From assembly GCA_036570545.1 (NCBI GenBank), contig DATCXZ010000092.1, positions 1 to 64,000 on the forward strand: a stretch of DNA of 64,000 nt, in the 5' to 3' direction. The first letter of the stretch is position 1. Every line of letters begins with the position of its first letter. This DNA comes from Pelagibius sp036570545 (GTDB taxonomy: Bacteria > Pseudomonadota > Alphaproteobacteria > Kiloniellales > Kiloniellaceae). Of this stretch, positions 17,171 to 26,235 are shown piece after piece. The translations under genes were made by a program, and so were the position numbers. The notes under the pieces are model-generated. The model did not search any database. It was not told the origin of the DNA and saw only the letters and a program-made list of their open reading frames with translations.

Positions 17171-17800
17171 ATGACAAGTGAATCCCGGCGCGACCCGCTT
17201 AAAGATCATCTGCTAACCCCTGAGAATTCCGCGTTCATCATCATCGACTATCAGCCGATCCAGGTCTCCTCGATCCGGTCGATGGACCAGGAGGAGATGG
17301 TCTTCAACATCGTCAGCACCGCCAAGGCCGCGGTGAACTACAATCTACCCATCGTCCATTCGACGGTGAATGTGCAGACGGGCGCCAACAAGCCGCCGAT
17401 CCCTGAAATCCAGGAAGTGCTCGGCCACCTGCCGACCTACGACCGCACCACCATCAATAGCTGGGAGGATGTCGAGTTCAAGCAGGCGGTCGAGGCGACC
17501 GGTCGCAAGAAGCTGATCATGACCGCCTTGTGGACCGAAGCTTGCCTGGCTTTCCCGGCGCTCGACGCACTGAAGGAAGGTTACGAGGTCTATGTCGTTG
17601 CGGATGCGGTCGGCGGCACCTCGCGCGCCGCGCACGAGGCCGCACTGCGCCGGATCGAGCAGGCGGGTGGTCAGCTCATCAGCAAGACCCAGCTCTATTG
17701 CGAGCTGCAGCGTGACTGGAGCCGCCGGGATACGGTTCCGGGCTTCATGCATGTGTTCCAAAACGCCGACGGCTCGAATCCCGAGAAGGCCGCCGAATAA
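17171..17800 (+). CDS. Isochorismatase-family cysteine hydrolase (YcaC-like)
   Basis: 209 residues from the ATG at 17171, with AGAGGAG upstream. The presumed catalytic triad is visible: Asp in FIIIDYQP, Lys in GRKKLIMTAL, Cys in TEACLAFPALDA. The family hydrolyses amide or related C-N bonds or is of unknown activity. It probably forms an operon with pirin under HxlR control. Confidence 0.85.
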   Translation: MTSESRRDPLKDHLLTPENSAFIIIDYQPIQVSSIRSMDQEEMVFNIVSTAKAAVNYNLPIVHSTVNVQTGANKPPIPEIQEVLGHLPTYDRTTINSWEDVEFKQAVEATGRKKLIMTALWTEACLAFPALDALKEGYEVYVVADAVGGTSRAAHEAALRRIEQAGGQLISKTQLYCELQRDWSRRDTVPGFMHVFQNADGSNPEKAAE

Positions 17801-17919
17801 CCCGAGCGACGCCCTGCTGCCGGCCGTGCGCGCGGCCGATGGCGGCGGCGATCTCGGGGTCTGCGAGCGAAAAATTCCCAACTGAAGGCAGCATGGGCGA
17901 TTCCTTTGCCTCGATGGCT

Positions 17920-17978
17920 AGAGCAGATCAGGGTCGGATGGAATCGCCGGAGGCGATCCACCGACCCTGATCTGCTCT
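17920..17978. repeat. Large palindromic intergenic repeat 1
   Basis: AGAGCAGATCAGGGTCGG (17920-17937) pairs perfectly with CCGACCCTGATCTGCTCT (17961-17978), and the interior continues as imperfect ATCGCC/GGCGAT pairing. The element resembles the palindromes dispersed between genes in Hyphomicrobiales. It lies between the convergent hydrolase and soxG genes. Confidence 0.8.
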
Positions 17979-17991
17979 ACCCTTTTGAAGT

Positions 17992-18053
17992 AGATCGGAT
18001 TCACATTGTCAGGTGGAACCGCGCCGCGGTTCCACCTGACAATGATCCGATCT
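17992..18053. repeat. Large palindromic intergenic repeat 2, overlapping the soxG stop
   Basis: AGATCGGAT (17992-18000) pairs with ATCCGATCT (18045-18053), and CATTGTCAGGTGGAACCGCG (18004-18023) pairs perfectly with its complement at 18025-18044 around a single base. The only mismatch is a TCA bulge. It may serve as a bidirectional transcript end; its palindromic core is different from repeat 1. Confidence 0.8.
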
Positions 18054-18612
18054 AGATGCCGAGCGCGATCTCGTGGCTGGCGACTTCAAGGATTCCCCAG
18101 ACATGCGGCGCGAAGGAGCGCCAGACCTCGACGCGGTAACTTGCGTCGTCCGGCTTGATCAGCACGATCTGCACCGTGTCGAAGATGGTGCGCGTCCCGG
18201 TTCCGGCCGGCATGCCGGCAAGATCGAGCGGACAGGCCGCTGCGAGCACCAGGGTTGCGGCCGGCCCTCCGATCTCGATGCCGGTTTCGCGATGGCCGAT
18301 ATCGACCAGGCTGTGCGGGACCTGCGCGTAGAGCGCATCGAAACGGCGCGTGATGTCATCCTCCTGTCCCGCCGGCGCCATGAGCTGCCACTCGTCGGGA
18401 CCGAGGCAGAGGGCAAGCTTTCCCGCCGAGCTCGTCATGCCTCCGATGGCCCGCGGCAGGTCGCAGCCGAATGCCGCGGCAGCCTCGCCGGCATGTTCGA
18501 CGGCGATGCGCAGGCTGAACCGGGCGCAATCCTCTGCGCGGCGGATGCTGAGCGATTTGCCGCCGTCGATGGCAATCGGCGTTCCTGAGAGGGGATGATG
18601 TTCCGTCAGCAT
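18052..18612 (-). CDS. soxG: Sarcosine oxidase gamma subunit
   Basis: 186 residues from the ATG at 18612, chosen because AGGAG lies seven bases upstream; a start at 18630 would overlap soxA. SoxG features are LCLGPDEWQLM, LVDIGHRETGIEIGG and a C-terminal VEVWRSFAPHVWGIL. It is a small subunit of heterotetrameric sarcosine oxidase (N-methylglycine + O2 + tetrahydrofolate to glycine, methylene-THF and H2O2). It is the last gene of soxBDAG, and its stop lies within a palindromic repeat. Confidence 0.9.
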   Translation of the reverse strand: MLTEHHPLSGTPIAIDGGKSLSIRRAEDCARFSLRIAVEHAGEAAAAFGCDLPRAIGGMTSSAGKLALCLGPDEWQLMAPAGQEDDITRRFDALYAQVPHSLVDIGHRETGIEIGGPAATLVLAAACPLDLAGMPAGTGTRTIFDTVQIVLIKPDDASYRVEVWRSFAPHVWGILEVASHEIALGI

Positions 18613-18622
18613 AGAGGTGCTC

Positions 18623-21622
18623 CTAGGCATTCAAGCGCGTGCCCTTGGGGTCGAGGAAGACCATGCCGGTCACCTGCGCCACATGGGTCGCGTCCGGCAT
18701 CGGCACATGGAGGCTTTGGCCCTCGCGGGCGCGCCCGCCTTCGACGATCGCCAGCGCGATGGAGCGGCCCAGCGCCTCGCTCCAGTAGGACGAGGTGACA
18801 TGGCCGATCATCTTCATCGGCAATGGCTGACCGGGGTCATCGACGATCTGCGCGCCCTCCTCCAGCACCACTTTCGGGTCTTGCGTAAGAAGCCCGACCA
18901 GTTGCTTGCGGTCGGGTTTCAGCATGTCGGGGCGCACGAGCGAGCGCTTGCCGACAAAATCCGGCTTCGCCTTGCCGATCGCCCAGGAGAGGCCGGCATC
19001 ATCCGGTGTGACCGTCCCGTCCGTGTCCTGACCGACGATGATGTAGCCCTTCTCCGCGCGGAGCACATGCATGGTCTCGGTGCCGTAAGGCGTGATGCCG
19101 AACTTGCGGCCGGCTTCGTAGAGCGTCTTCCAGAGGTCAAGTCCGTAGCGGGCGGGCACGTTGACCTCGTAGCCGACCTCGCCGGTGAAGCTGACACGGA
19201 ACAGCCTAGCCGGCACGCCACAGATTCTCCCGCTCGCCACCGACATGTGCGGAAAGGCGTCGTTCGACAGGTCGATGCCCTCGACCAGCGGCTCGAGCAG
19301 CTTCTTGGCGTTCGGGCCGTTGAGCGCGATGACCGCCCATTGCTCGGTCGTCGACGTAAGCCAGACCTTGAGCTCCGGCCACTCGGTTTGGAGATAGTCC
19401 TCCATCATGGCGAGCACGCGCGCCGCACCGCCGGTCGTGGTGGTGACGTGGAAGCGATCGGAGGAGAGCCGGCCGATCACGCCGTCGTCGCGGATGAAGC
19501 CGTCTTCGCCCAGAAGCAGGCCGTAGCGGCAACGGCCGGGCGCCAGCTTGGTCCAGGCATTGGTGTACATCCGGTTCATGAATTCTGCCGCATCCGGCCC
19601 GACGATCTCGATCTTGCCGAGCGTGGAGGCGTCGAATATGCCGAGCGACTCCCGGGTTGCCCTGCATTCGCGCGCCACCGCCTGATGCATGTCCTCGCCG
19701 GGTTTCGGAAAATACCAGGCCCGCCGCCACAGCGAGACCGGCTCGAACACGGCACCGTTCTCCTCGGCCCAGGCGTCGATCGGCGCCCTGCGCGTCACCT
19801 CGAACAGCGGCCCGCGATTGTAGCCGGCAAAGACGCCGAAAGTGGTTGGCGTATAGGGCGGGCGGAAGGTGGTGAGGCCGACCGAGGGGGGCACCTTTCC
19901 GACCGCGTTCGATGCGATCGACAGGCCGTTCATGTTGGAGGTCTTGCCCTGATCGGTCGCCATGCCGGTGGTGGTGTAGCGCTTGATATGCTCGATCGAG
20001 CGGAAGCCCTCGCGCACCGCGAGCCGGATGTCCTTCGCGGTCACATCGTTCTGGAAATCGACGAAGGCCTTCGCCCGCGCGGCATCGCTATCGGACGGCA
20101 ATTCGCGGCTGCTGACGCCGGCAGAGGCGATATCGCCCTCGACCGCATAGCTGCCTGGTTCAGCGGCAAAGCCCGCCTTCTTTGCGGCCGCCGCGCCGGC
20201 CGAGGCGCCGTCTTCCAGCACCGCGGGCAGATCGAACCTTCCGTTGCCGGCCCCGGCTGAACGGCTTTCCTCGGCCTGCTCGCCGGGCAGGAACATCTCA
20301 CCTTCGCCGTTCCAGTCGAGCTTGCCCCGGGTGTGGGAGAAGAGATGGACGCTCGGTGTCCAGCCGCCGCACATCAGGAGGACATCGCAGTCGATCCTGC
20401 GCGCCGGTCCCACTTGGCCGGCCTTGGCCACTGGATTGACGCGCACCGTCTTCACGCGATGGCGACCCGCGGTGCCGGATACCGTCCATCCGGCCAGCAC
20501 TTCGATCCCACACGCTTGCGCGCGACCGACGAGATGGTCGGAAACGTCCCTCCTTATGTCCACGATCGCGGGGACGCTAATGCCGGCCTGGGCCAGGTCG
20601 AAGGCGGCAAACCAGGCAGAATCATGCGCGGTGACGACGACCGCGCGGTTGCCTACCTTCACGCCATAGCGGTTGAGATAGGTGCGGGCGGCGCCGGCCA
20701 GCATCACGCCCGGCCGGTCGTTGCCGTCGAAGACGAGCGGCTTTTCGATCGCACCCTGCGCCAGCACAACCTGTTCGGCCCGCACGCGCCACATGCGCTC
20801 GCGCGGGGCCGTCGCGGGCGGCTCCGCCAGATGATCGGTGAGCCGCTGGCACAGGCCGAGAAAATTCTGGTGGTAGTAGCCGATCGCGGTCGTGCGGGGG
20901 AGCAGCGTGACATTCGCCATGGCCTTGAGCGCGGCGACCGTCTCCTCCAGCCACGCCCAGGCAGAAAGTCCGTTTACGCTTGGCTCCAGCTCGGAAAGAA
21001 GCGAGCCGCCGAATTCGGCGTGCTCGTCGCAGAGTATCACCTTGGCGCCGCTCCTGCCCGCCTCCAGCGCCGCCGCGAGGCCAGCCGGGCCGGAGCCGAC
21101 GACCAGCACGTCGCAATGGGCGTAGCGGCTGGCATAGGTGTCGGGATCGGCAGCCGAAGGCGCCTTGCCGAGGCCCGCGGCGCGGCGGATGAACGGCTCG
21201 TAGACCTTGTTCCAGAACGACCTCGGCCACATGAAGGTCTTGTAGTAGAAGCCGGCCGACAACAGCATGTAGAGGGCATCATTGACCGCGCCGACATCGT
21301 GCCTGAGCGACGGCCAGTGATTCTGGCTGGTCGCCTTCAACCCGTCGAAGATCTCGACCATGGTCGCGCGCGTGTTCGGCTCGAAGCGGCCATTGCCGCG
21401 ATCCGTCCCGACGAGGGCGTTCGGCTCCTCCGAACCGGCAGAAAGGATGCCGCGCGGGCGGTGATACTTGAACGAGCGGCCGACGAGATGGATGCCATTG
21501 GCCAGCAGCGCCGAGGCGAGCGTGTCGCCCTGATAGCCGGTATAGGTCTCGCCGTTAAAGTGAAAGCGCACGGCCCGGCGGTGGTCCACCCTGCCCTTGC
21601 CGGGGATGCGATAGGCGGTCAT
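18623..21622 (-). CDS. soxA: Sarcosine oxidase alpha subunit
   Basis: 999 residues, normal for the heterotetrameric enzyme. The N-terminal part holds FHFNGETYTGYQGDTLASALLANG, here noted as YTGYQGDTLASALL; then a NAD/FAD-type Rossmann motif (DVLVVGSGPAGLAAALEAGR); the C-terminal third is the THF-binding aminomethyltransferase-like domain (GEVGYEVNVPARYG). This subunit binds NAD and folate and channels the imine to methylene-THF. It overlaps soxD by four bases. Confidence 0.95.
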   Translation of the reverse strand: MTAYRIPGKGRVDHRRAVRFHFNGETYTGYQGDTLASALLANGIHLVGRSFKYHRPRGILSAGSEEPNALVGTDRGNGRFEPNTRATMVEIFDGLKATSQNHWPSLRHDVGAVNDALYMLLSAGFYYKTFMWPRSFWNKVYEPFIRRAAGLGKAPSAADPDTYASRYAHCDVLVVGSGPAGLAAALEAGRSGAKVILCDEHAEFGGSLLSELEPSVNGLSAWAWLEETVAALKAMANVTLLPRTTAIGYYHQNFLGLCQRLTDHLAEPPATAPRERMWRVRAEQVVLAQGAIEKPLVFDGNDRPGVMLAGAARTYLNRYGVKVGNRAVVVTAHDSAWFAAFDLAQAGISVPAIVDIRRDVSDHLVGRAQACGIEVLAGWTVSGTAGRHRVKTVRVNPVAKAGQVGPARRIDCDVLLMCGGWTPSVHLFSHTRGKLDWNGEGEMFLPGEQAEESRSAGAGNGRFDLPAVLEDGASAGAAAAKKAGFAAEPGSYAVEGDIASAGVSSRELPSDSDAARAKAFVDFQNDVTAKDIRLAVREGFRSIEHIKRYTTTGMATDQGKTSNMNGLSIASNAVGKVPPSVGLTTFRPPYTPTTFGVFAGYNRGPLFEVTRRAPIDAWAEENGAVFEPVSLWRRAWYFPKPGEDMHQAVARECRATRESLGIFDASTLGKIEIVGPDAAEFMNRMYTNAWTKLAPGRCRYGLLLGEDGFIRDDGVIGRLSSDRFHVTTTTGGAARVLAMMEDYLQTEWPELKVWLTSTTEQWAVIALNGPNAKKLLEPLVEGIDLSNDAFPHMSVASGRICGVPARLFRVSFTGEVGYEVNVPARYGLDLWKTLYEAGRKFGITPYGTETMHVLRAEKGYIIVGQDTDGTVTPDDAGLSWAIGKAKPDFVGKRSLVRPDMLKPDRKQLVGLLTQDPKVVLEEGAQIVDDPGQPLPMKMIGHVTSSYWSEALGRSIALAIVEGGRAREGQSLHVPMPDATHVAQVTGMVFLDPKGTRLNA

Positions 21623-21927
21623 TTCTGCACGCCCCCGGCCTCGACTTCACCGACGACCGGGCGCGGCAGGCCCGCCTTGTAGGTCGTGACGAACTTGTCG
21701 CTCACCGTGTCGCGGACGGCGTTGAAGAAGCGGCCGCAGCCATGGGTGTGCCGCCAGCGCTCGAAATGGAGCCCCCGCGGATTGCTGCGGATGAAGAGAT
21801 GGTTCTTCCACTCCTCGTCGGTGAGCGCGGAAGGGTCGGCGGGCCGCGCGATATGGGCTTCGCCGCCATAGACGAACTCGACCTCCGGCCGCTCGGTGTC
21901 GCAGTAGGGGCAGTGGATCAGAAGCAT
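21619..21927 (-). CDS. soxD: Sarcosine oxidase delta subunit
   Basis: 102 residues. The N-terminus MLLIHCPYCDTERPEVEF carries two zinc ligands (Cys6, Cys9); the other two are His60 and Cys64 in WRHTHGCGRFF, equivalent to the known His59/Cys63 ligands. GAGGAG lies six bases before the ATG. It follows soxB by about 11 bases and overlaps soxA by four. Confidence 0.95.
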   Translation of the reverse strand: MLLIHCPYCDTERPEVEFVYGGEAHIARPADPSALTDEEWKNHLFIRSNPRGLHFERWRHTHGCGRFFNAVRDTVSDKFVTTYKAGLPRPVVGEVEAGGVQK

Positions 21928-21938
21928 CAGGGGTCTCC

Positions 21939-23192
21939 TCAATGCGCCACGGCGGCAGCAGCGGCCTCGTCGATCAGCCGGCCGGTCGTGAAGCGCTCGA
22001 GCGTGTAGGGAGCGTTGATCGGATGCGGCTCGTCGCGCGCGATGGTGTGCGCGAAGACATGGGCCGATCCGGGCGTCGCCTTGAAGCCGCCCGTGCCCCA
22101 GCCGCAATTGACGTAGAGGCCCGGCACCGGGGTCTTGCCGAGGATCGGCGAGCGGTCGGGCGTGACGTCGACGACGCCTCCCCATTTGCGCAGCATGCGC
22201 ATGCGCGTGAAGATCGGAAACACCTCACAGATCGCCGCAACCGTATGCTCGATGAGCGGCAGCCCGCCACGCTGGCTGTAAGAGACATACTGGTCGGTGC
22301 CGGAGCCGATAACGAGCTCGCCCTTGTCGGATTGCGAGATATAGGCGTGCACCGTGTTCGACATGACCACGCAGGGAAAGACGGGCTTCACCGGCTCGGA
22401 GACCAGCGCCTGCAGCGGGAAGCTCTCGAGCGGCAGCCGCACGCCGGCCGTGTCCATGACGACCGAGGTGTTTCCGGCGGCGGACACCGCCACCTTTTTC
22501 GCCCGGATGAAACCCCTCGCCGTCTCGACGCCCAAGACGCGCCCCGAAGCATCGCGGCGGATCGCCGTCACCGGGCAGTTCTGGATGATGTCGACGCCGC
22601 GGGCGGCGGCGGCGCGCGCATAGCCCCAGGCGACCGCATCGTGCCGGGCAACGCCTCCGCGGCGCTGCAGCGCCGCGCCCATCACCGGATAGCGGGCACC
22701 GGCGGCGATGTTGAGCGGCGGGCAGTACTCTTTCGCCTGTTGCGGCGTCAGCCACGCATTGTCGACGCCGTTCAGCCGGTTGGAGTGGATATGGCGCTTG
22801 AAGCTCTGCACGTCATGAACGGTGTGCGCCAGCATCATCACGCCACGCTGAGAGAACATGACGTTGTAATTCAGCTCCTGGCTCAGCCCCTCCCACAGGT
22901 CGAGCGCATGGTCGTAGAGCTTGGCGCTTTCGTCATAGAGGTAGTTGGAGCGGATGATGGTGGTATTGCGCCCCGTATTGCCGCCGCCGAGCCAACCCTT
23001 CTCGATCACTGCCACATTGCTGACGCCGTGCTCCTTGGCCAGATAATAGGCCGCGCCCAGGCCGTGCCCGCCGGCGCCGACAACCACGACGTCATATTCG
23101 GCTTTCGGCTCGGCATCCGGCCATTGCTGCTGCCAGCCCTTGTTGCCGCCCATCGCCTGGCGAAGGAGCGAAGCCCAGGAGAACTGCGTCAT
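21939..23192 (-). CDS. soxB: Sarcosine oxidase beta subunit
   Basis: 417 residues. The FAD-binding Rossmann motif is VVVGAGGHGLGAAYYLA, GNTGRNTTIIRSNY is typical of this subunit, and RHDAVAWGYARAA carries the histidine that covalently binds FMN in characterised enzymes. It holds the catalytic site for sarcosine oxidation. First gene of soxBDAG, divergent from a GlxA-type regulator. Confidence 0.95.
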   Translation of the reverse strand: MTQFSWASLLRQAMGGNKGWQQQWPDAEPKAEYDVVVVGAGGHGLGAAYYLAKEHGVSNVAVIEKGWLGGGNTGRNTTIIRSNYLYDESAKLYDHALDLWEGLSQELNYNVMFSQRGVMMLAHTVHDVQSFKRHIHSNRLNGVDNAWLTPQQAKEYCPPLNIAAGARYPVMGAALQRRGGVARHDAVAWGYARAAAARGVDIIQNCPVTAIRRDASGRVLGVETARGFIRAKKVAVSAAGNTSVVMDTAGVRLPLESFPLQALVSEPVKPVFPCVVMSNTVHAYISQSDKGELVIGSGTDQYVSYSQRGGLPLIEHTVAAICEVFPIFTRMRMLRKWGGVVDVTPDRSPILGKTPVPGLYVNCGWGTGGFKATPGSAHVFAHTIARDEPHPINAPYTLERFTTGRLIDEAAAAAVAH

Positions 23193-23317
23193 GGATATAC
23201 CCCGGAATTCATGAGTGTCGGGAGTATTGGCCTTCCTGCATGCGCTGGACAGAACAGGAACGTCAAACTAACATCATGTTTGCGACACATTGCATCAGCG
23301 TGGGGAGCGATCCGAGC

Positions 23318-24298
23318 ATGCGCGCAGATCCTCGACAGGCCCGGCCGCGGCTGTCGGTCGGCTTCATCCTGGCGCGCCGCTTCACGCTGTGCGCCTTCGC
23401 GAACTTCGTCGATGTGCTGCGGCTTGCTGCCGACGAGGGCGACCGCAGCCGGCCGATCCTGTGCGATTGGACGGTGCTGTCGGATAACATGAACCCGGCC
23501 GCATCGAGCTGCGGCATCGCCGTGCAGCCGCATGAGCGCCTGGGCGATCCGCGTAAATTCGATTACATCGTCGTGGTCGGCGGGCTGATCGACGAGATCC
23601 CCAACCTCAGCCCCGAATATGCGCGCTACCTGCAGCGGGCGGCGGCCTCGAAAGTGCCGCTCGTGGGCGTCTGCACCGGCGCCTTCATTTTGCATCGGGC
23701 GGGCCTGATGGACGGCTACCGTTGCTGTGTGAGCTGGTTCCACCATGCCGACTTTCTCGAGCAGTTCGACGGTCTGGAGCCGGTTTCCGACCAGATCTTC
23801 ATCGTCGATCGCGATCGTCTGACCTGCTCGGGCGGGGCGAGTTCGGCGCATTTGGCCGCCTATCTGGTCGAGAAGCATGTCGGCCGCGCGCAGTCGCGCA
23901 AGAGCCTGCACATCATGATCATCGACGACGCGCTGCGGGCCGAGAAGCCGCAGCCGGGCATCCCGCTCGACCTCACTACCGACGACGCGCTAGTCAGGAA
24001 GGCGCTGCATCTGATGCAGCAGAGTATCGACAGGCCGCTGTCAATCGAGGCGATCGCTCGCCGGCTCGGGGCCAGCCGGCGCCAGTTGGAGCGCCATTTT
24101 CACCATTCCGTCGGCATGGCGCCCATGCTGGCCTACAAGATCATGCGGCTCGAGTATGCCGAGTACCTGCTGAAGCATTCCGGGCGCTCGGTGACGGAAG
24201 TCGCCACGGAAACGGGCTTCTGCGACTCATCCCACTTCATCCGCGTCTTCAAGGAACGCCGCGGTGTCACGCCCGCAGCCTTCCGCACTCTCTCCTGA
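23318..24298 (+). CDS. GlxA-family AraC-type transcriptional regulator (GbdR-like)
   Basis: 326 residues from the ATG at 23318, where GGGGAG lies eight bases upstream; ATGs at 23240 and 23276 lack a good ribosome site. An N-terminal DJ-1/PfpI-like domain (VGFILARRFTLCAFANFVDVLR; VGVCTGAFILHRAG) is followed by an AraC HTH (AIARRLGASRRQLERHF; VTEVATETGFCDSSHFIRVFK). GbdR, a regulator of this architecture, activates betaine/dimethylglycine/sarcosine catabolism in Pseudomonas. Divergence from soxBDAG supports an equivalent role; that is inference. Confidence 0.85.
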   Translation: MRADPRQARPRLSVGFILARRFTLCAFANFVDVLRLAADEGDRSRPILCDWTVLSDNMNPAASSCGIAVQPHERLGDPRKFDYIVVVGGLIDEIPNLSPEYARYLQRAAASKVPLVGVCTGAFILHRAGLMDGYRCCVSWFHHADFLEQFDGLEPVSDQIFIVDRDRLTCSGGASSAHLAAYLVEKHVGRAQSRKSLHIMIIDDALRAEKPQPGIPLDLTTDDALVRKALHLMQQSIDRPLSIEAIARRLGASRRQLERHFHHSVGMAPMLAYKIMRLEYAEYLLKHSGRSVTEVATETGFCDSSHFIRVFKERRGVTPAAFRTLS

Positions 24299-24307
24299 GC
24301 GTCAGAA

Positions 24308-25408
24308 CTATTCGCCGGGCAGGATATGGCCCGCCTCGGGACGCCAGGACAGCCAGACCCTCGAGTCGAAGGAAAGATCGAGCTCGGCGAGCTCATCATG
24401 GCTTTTCTGCGCTTTGATTTCGATACCGCCGGGTCCCTCGAGGTAAACCACGGCGGTTGCGCCGACGAATTCCTCGCCGACCACGACGGCTTCCATTCTG
24501 TTCAGGCCGGCAGCGGGCTGATCCTTCGTCAATTGGATACGGTCGCCGGAAACGACAAAGGTCGTCGCGTCGTCCCTGGCCAGGTCTTTGGCGGGGTTTC
24601 GCACGACTTCGAAGTCTCCGGCCGGCGTGGCGATTTCGACGAGACCGTCCGCCAAGGCGGCAACCCGTCCCGAAAAGATGTTCGACGACCCGAGAAACTC
24701 CGCGACAAACTTTGTCCGCGGCGCCCGGTAGATCTCCTGCGGATCGCCGATCTGCTCAATTTTGCCGCGGCTCATGATAACGACGCGGTCGGCCATCGAG
24801 AAAGCTTCCGACTGGCTGTGGGTCACGTAAACGAAGGTTATCCCGAGCTCTCGCTGAAGGTTGGAAAGCACGGTCTGCATGCGTACTTTCAGATGCGCAT
24901 CGAGCGCGGAAAGCGGCTCGTCCAGCAGAAGGATTTTCGGCTCGGTGACAAGGCAGCGGGCCAGCGCAACCCTCTGACGCTGACCTCCTGAAAGATGCGC
25001 CACGTTGCGATCCGCGAATTCCACGATCTGCATCCGCTCGAGCCACTTGTCTACCAGGCGCCGGCGCTCGGCCTTGGCGACGCGCCGCATGCGCAGGCCG
25101 AACTCCACATTCTCCTTTACGGTGAGGAAGGGAAACAGTGCCAGGCTTTGCCAGACCATCGGCGTATCGCGCTGCCAGGTCGACAGTTCGTTGATGCGCT
25201 TGCCGCCGAGCCGGATTTCGCCTTCGCTTGGCACTTCGAGGCCCGCCAGCATCCGCAGCATCGTCGTCTTGCCGCAGCCGCTCGACCCCATGATCGCGAG
25301 GAACTCGCCTTCTCGGATATCCAGATTCATAGGCTCGACGGCAATGAAGTCGCCGAAATGCTTGGCGACACCATCGAAGACGACGAGGGCAGTGTCAGTC
25401 ATCGACAA
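24308..25408 (-). CDS. ABC transporter ATP-binding protein (PotA/UgpC type), probable creatine/creatinine uptake
   Basis: 366 residues. Walker A (GSSGCGKTT), signature HLSGGQRQRVALAR, Walker B with LLLDEPLSALDA, switch VYVTHSQSEAF, then a TOBE domain of about 120 residues (FLGSSNIFSGRV; WLSWRPEAGHIL). Last gene of a minus-strand transporter operon next to creatininase and creatinase; cargo assignment is by context. Confidence 0.88.
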   Translation of the reverse strand: MSMTDTALVVFDGVAKHFGDFIAVEPMNLDIREGEFLAIMGSSGCGKTTMLRMLAGLEVPSEGEIRLGGKRINELSTWQRDTPMVWQSLALFPFLTVKENVEFGLRMRRVAKAERRRLVDKWLERMQIVEFADRNVAHLSGGQRQRVALARCLVTEPKILLLDEPLSALDAHLKVRMQTVLSNLQRELGITFVYVTHSQSEAFSMADRVVIMSRGKIEQIGDPQEIYRAPRTKFVAEFLGSSNIFSGRVAALADGLVEIATPAGDFEVVRNPAKDLARDDATTFVVSGDRIQLTKDQPAAGLNRMEAVVVGEEFVGATAVVYLEGPGGIEIKAQKSHDELAELDLSFDSRVWLSWRPEAGHILPGE

Positions 25409-25410
25409 AA

Positions 25411-26235
25411 TTACTCCGGCGTCGTTTCGCCGGCCCTAGGCGCGGCGCTACGTTTCATCAGTAGAATTTGAGCGAGCACCACCAGCGTCATGGAGGTGAG
25501 GAAGACGAAGGTTCCGATTACGTTGATGCGCGGGCTGACCTGCCCCTGTAGAAACCCGAGAACCTTCACCGGCAGTGTTTCGTTCAGGCCCGAGACGAAC
25601 CAGGCGACGGCGAACTCGTCGAAGGAGACCGCCATCGTGATGAACAGAGCAGCGAAGATCGCCGGCCGGCAGAACGGTATGATCACCTTCCACAACGCCA
25701 TCCACTCCGAAGCGCCGAGGTTCCATGCAGCCGCCTCGAGCGAGGGATCCATCTGCGACAACCTGAGCCTCACAATGGCCATGGCGAAGGGCGCGCACAT
25801 GACGACATGGGAAATGATGACCGCGTGGAGCTGGCCCGACAGGTTCACGCGCGACAGGAAGGACAGCATCGCCAGCCCGAGGATCACGACAGGAATGGTC
25901 GGCGGGAGCAGCGCGAGCGCGAGATAGAACGGCTTGCCGAAAAACTTATAGCGGAAGTCGGTATAGGCGGCGCCGAAGCCCAGCGCGGTGGCGATGATCG
26001 AAACGGTCACGCCGGTGATGAGCGTATTGCGCAGCCCTTCCCAGACCAGCGGGTCGGCGGCGACCGCCTCGTACCACTCCATCGAGAAGCCACCGAGCGG
26101 CAGCGACGGGAAGCGGTCCTCGTTGAAAGAGAAAACGAAGCTCGCCGCGATCGGCGCGAAGATGAAGGCGAAGGCCAGTAGAACATACAGCCTTAGCGCC
26201 CAGTCGATCAGGGGGTTGCGGTTGAAGTCGCTCAT
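25411..26235 (-). CDS. ABC transporter permease (PotC type)
   Basis: 274 residues from the ATG at 26235, which overlaps the previous stop as ATGA. Six hydrophobic segments are present, and the ATPase-contact EAA loop reads LEAAAWNLGASEWMALWKVI. It pairs with the permease at 26232-27077. The stop lies three bases before the ATPase start. Confidence 0.88.
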   Translation of the reverse strand: MSDFNRNPLIDWALRLYVLLAFAFIFAPIAASFVFSFNEDRFPSLPLGGFSMEWYEAVAADPLVWEGLRNTLITGVTVSIIATALGFGAAYTDFRYKFFGKPFYLALALLPPTIPVVILGLAMLSFLSRVNLSGQLHAVIISHVVMCAPFAMAIVRLRLSQMDPSLEAAAWNLGASEWMALWKVIIPFCRPAIFAALFITMAVSFDEFAVAWFVSGLNETLPVKVLGFLQGQVSPRINVIGTFVFLTSMTLVVLAQILLMKRSAAPRAGETTPE

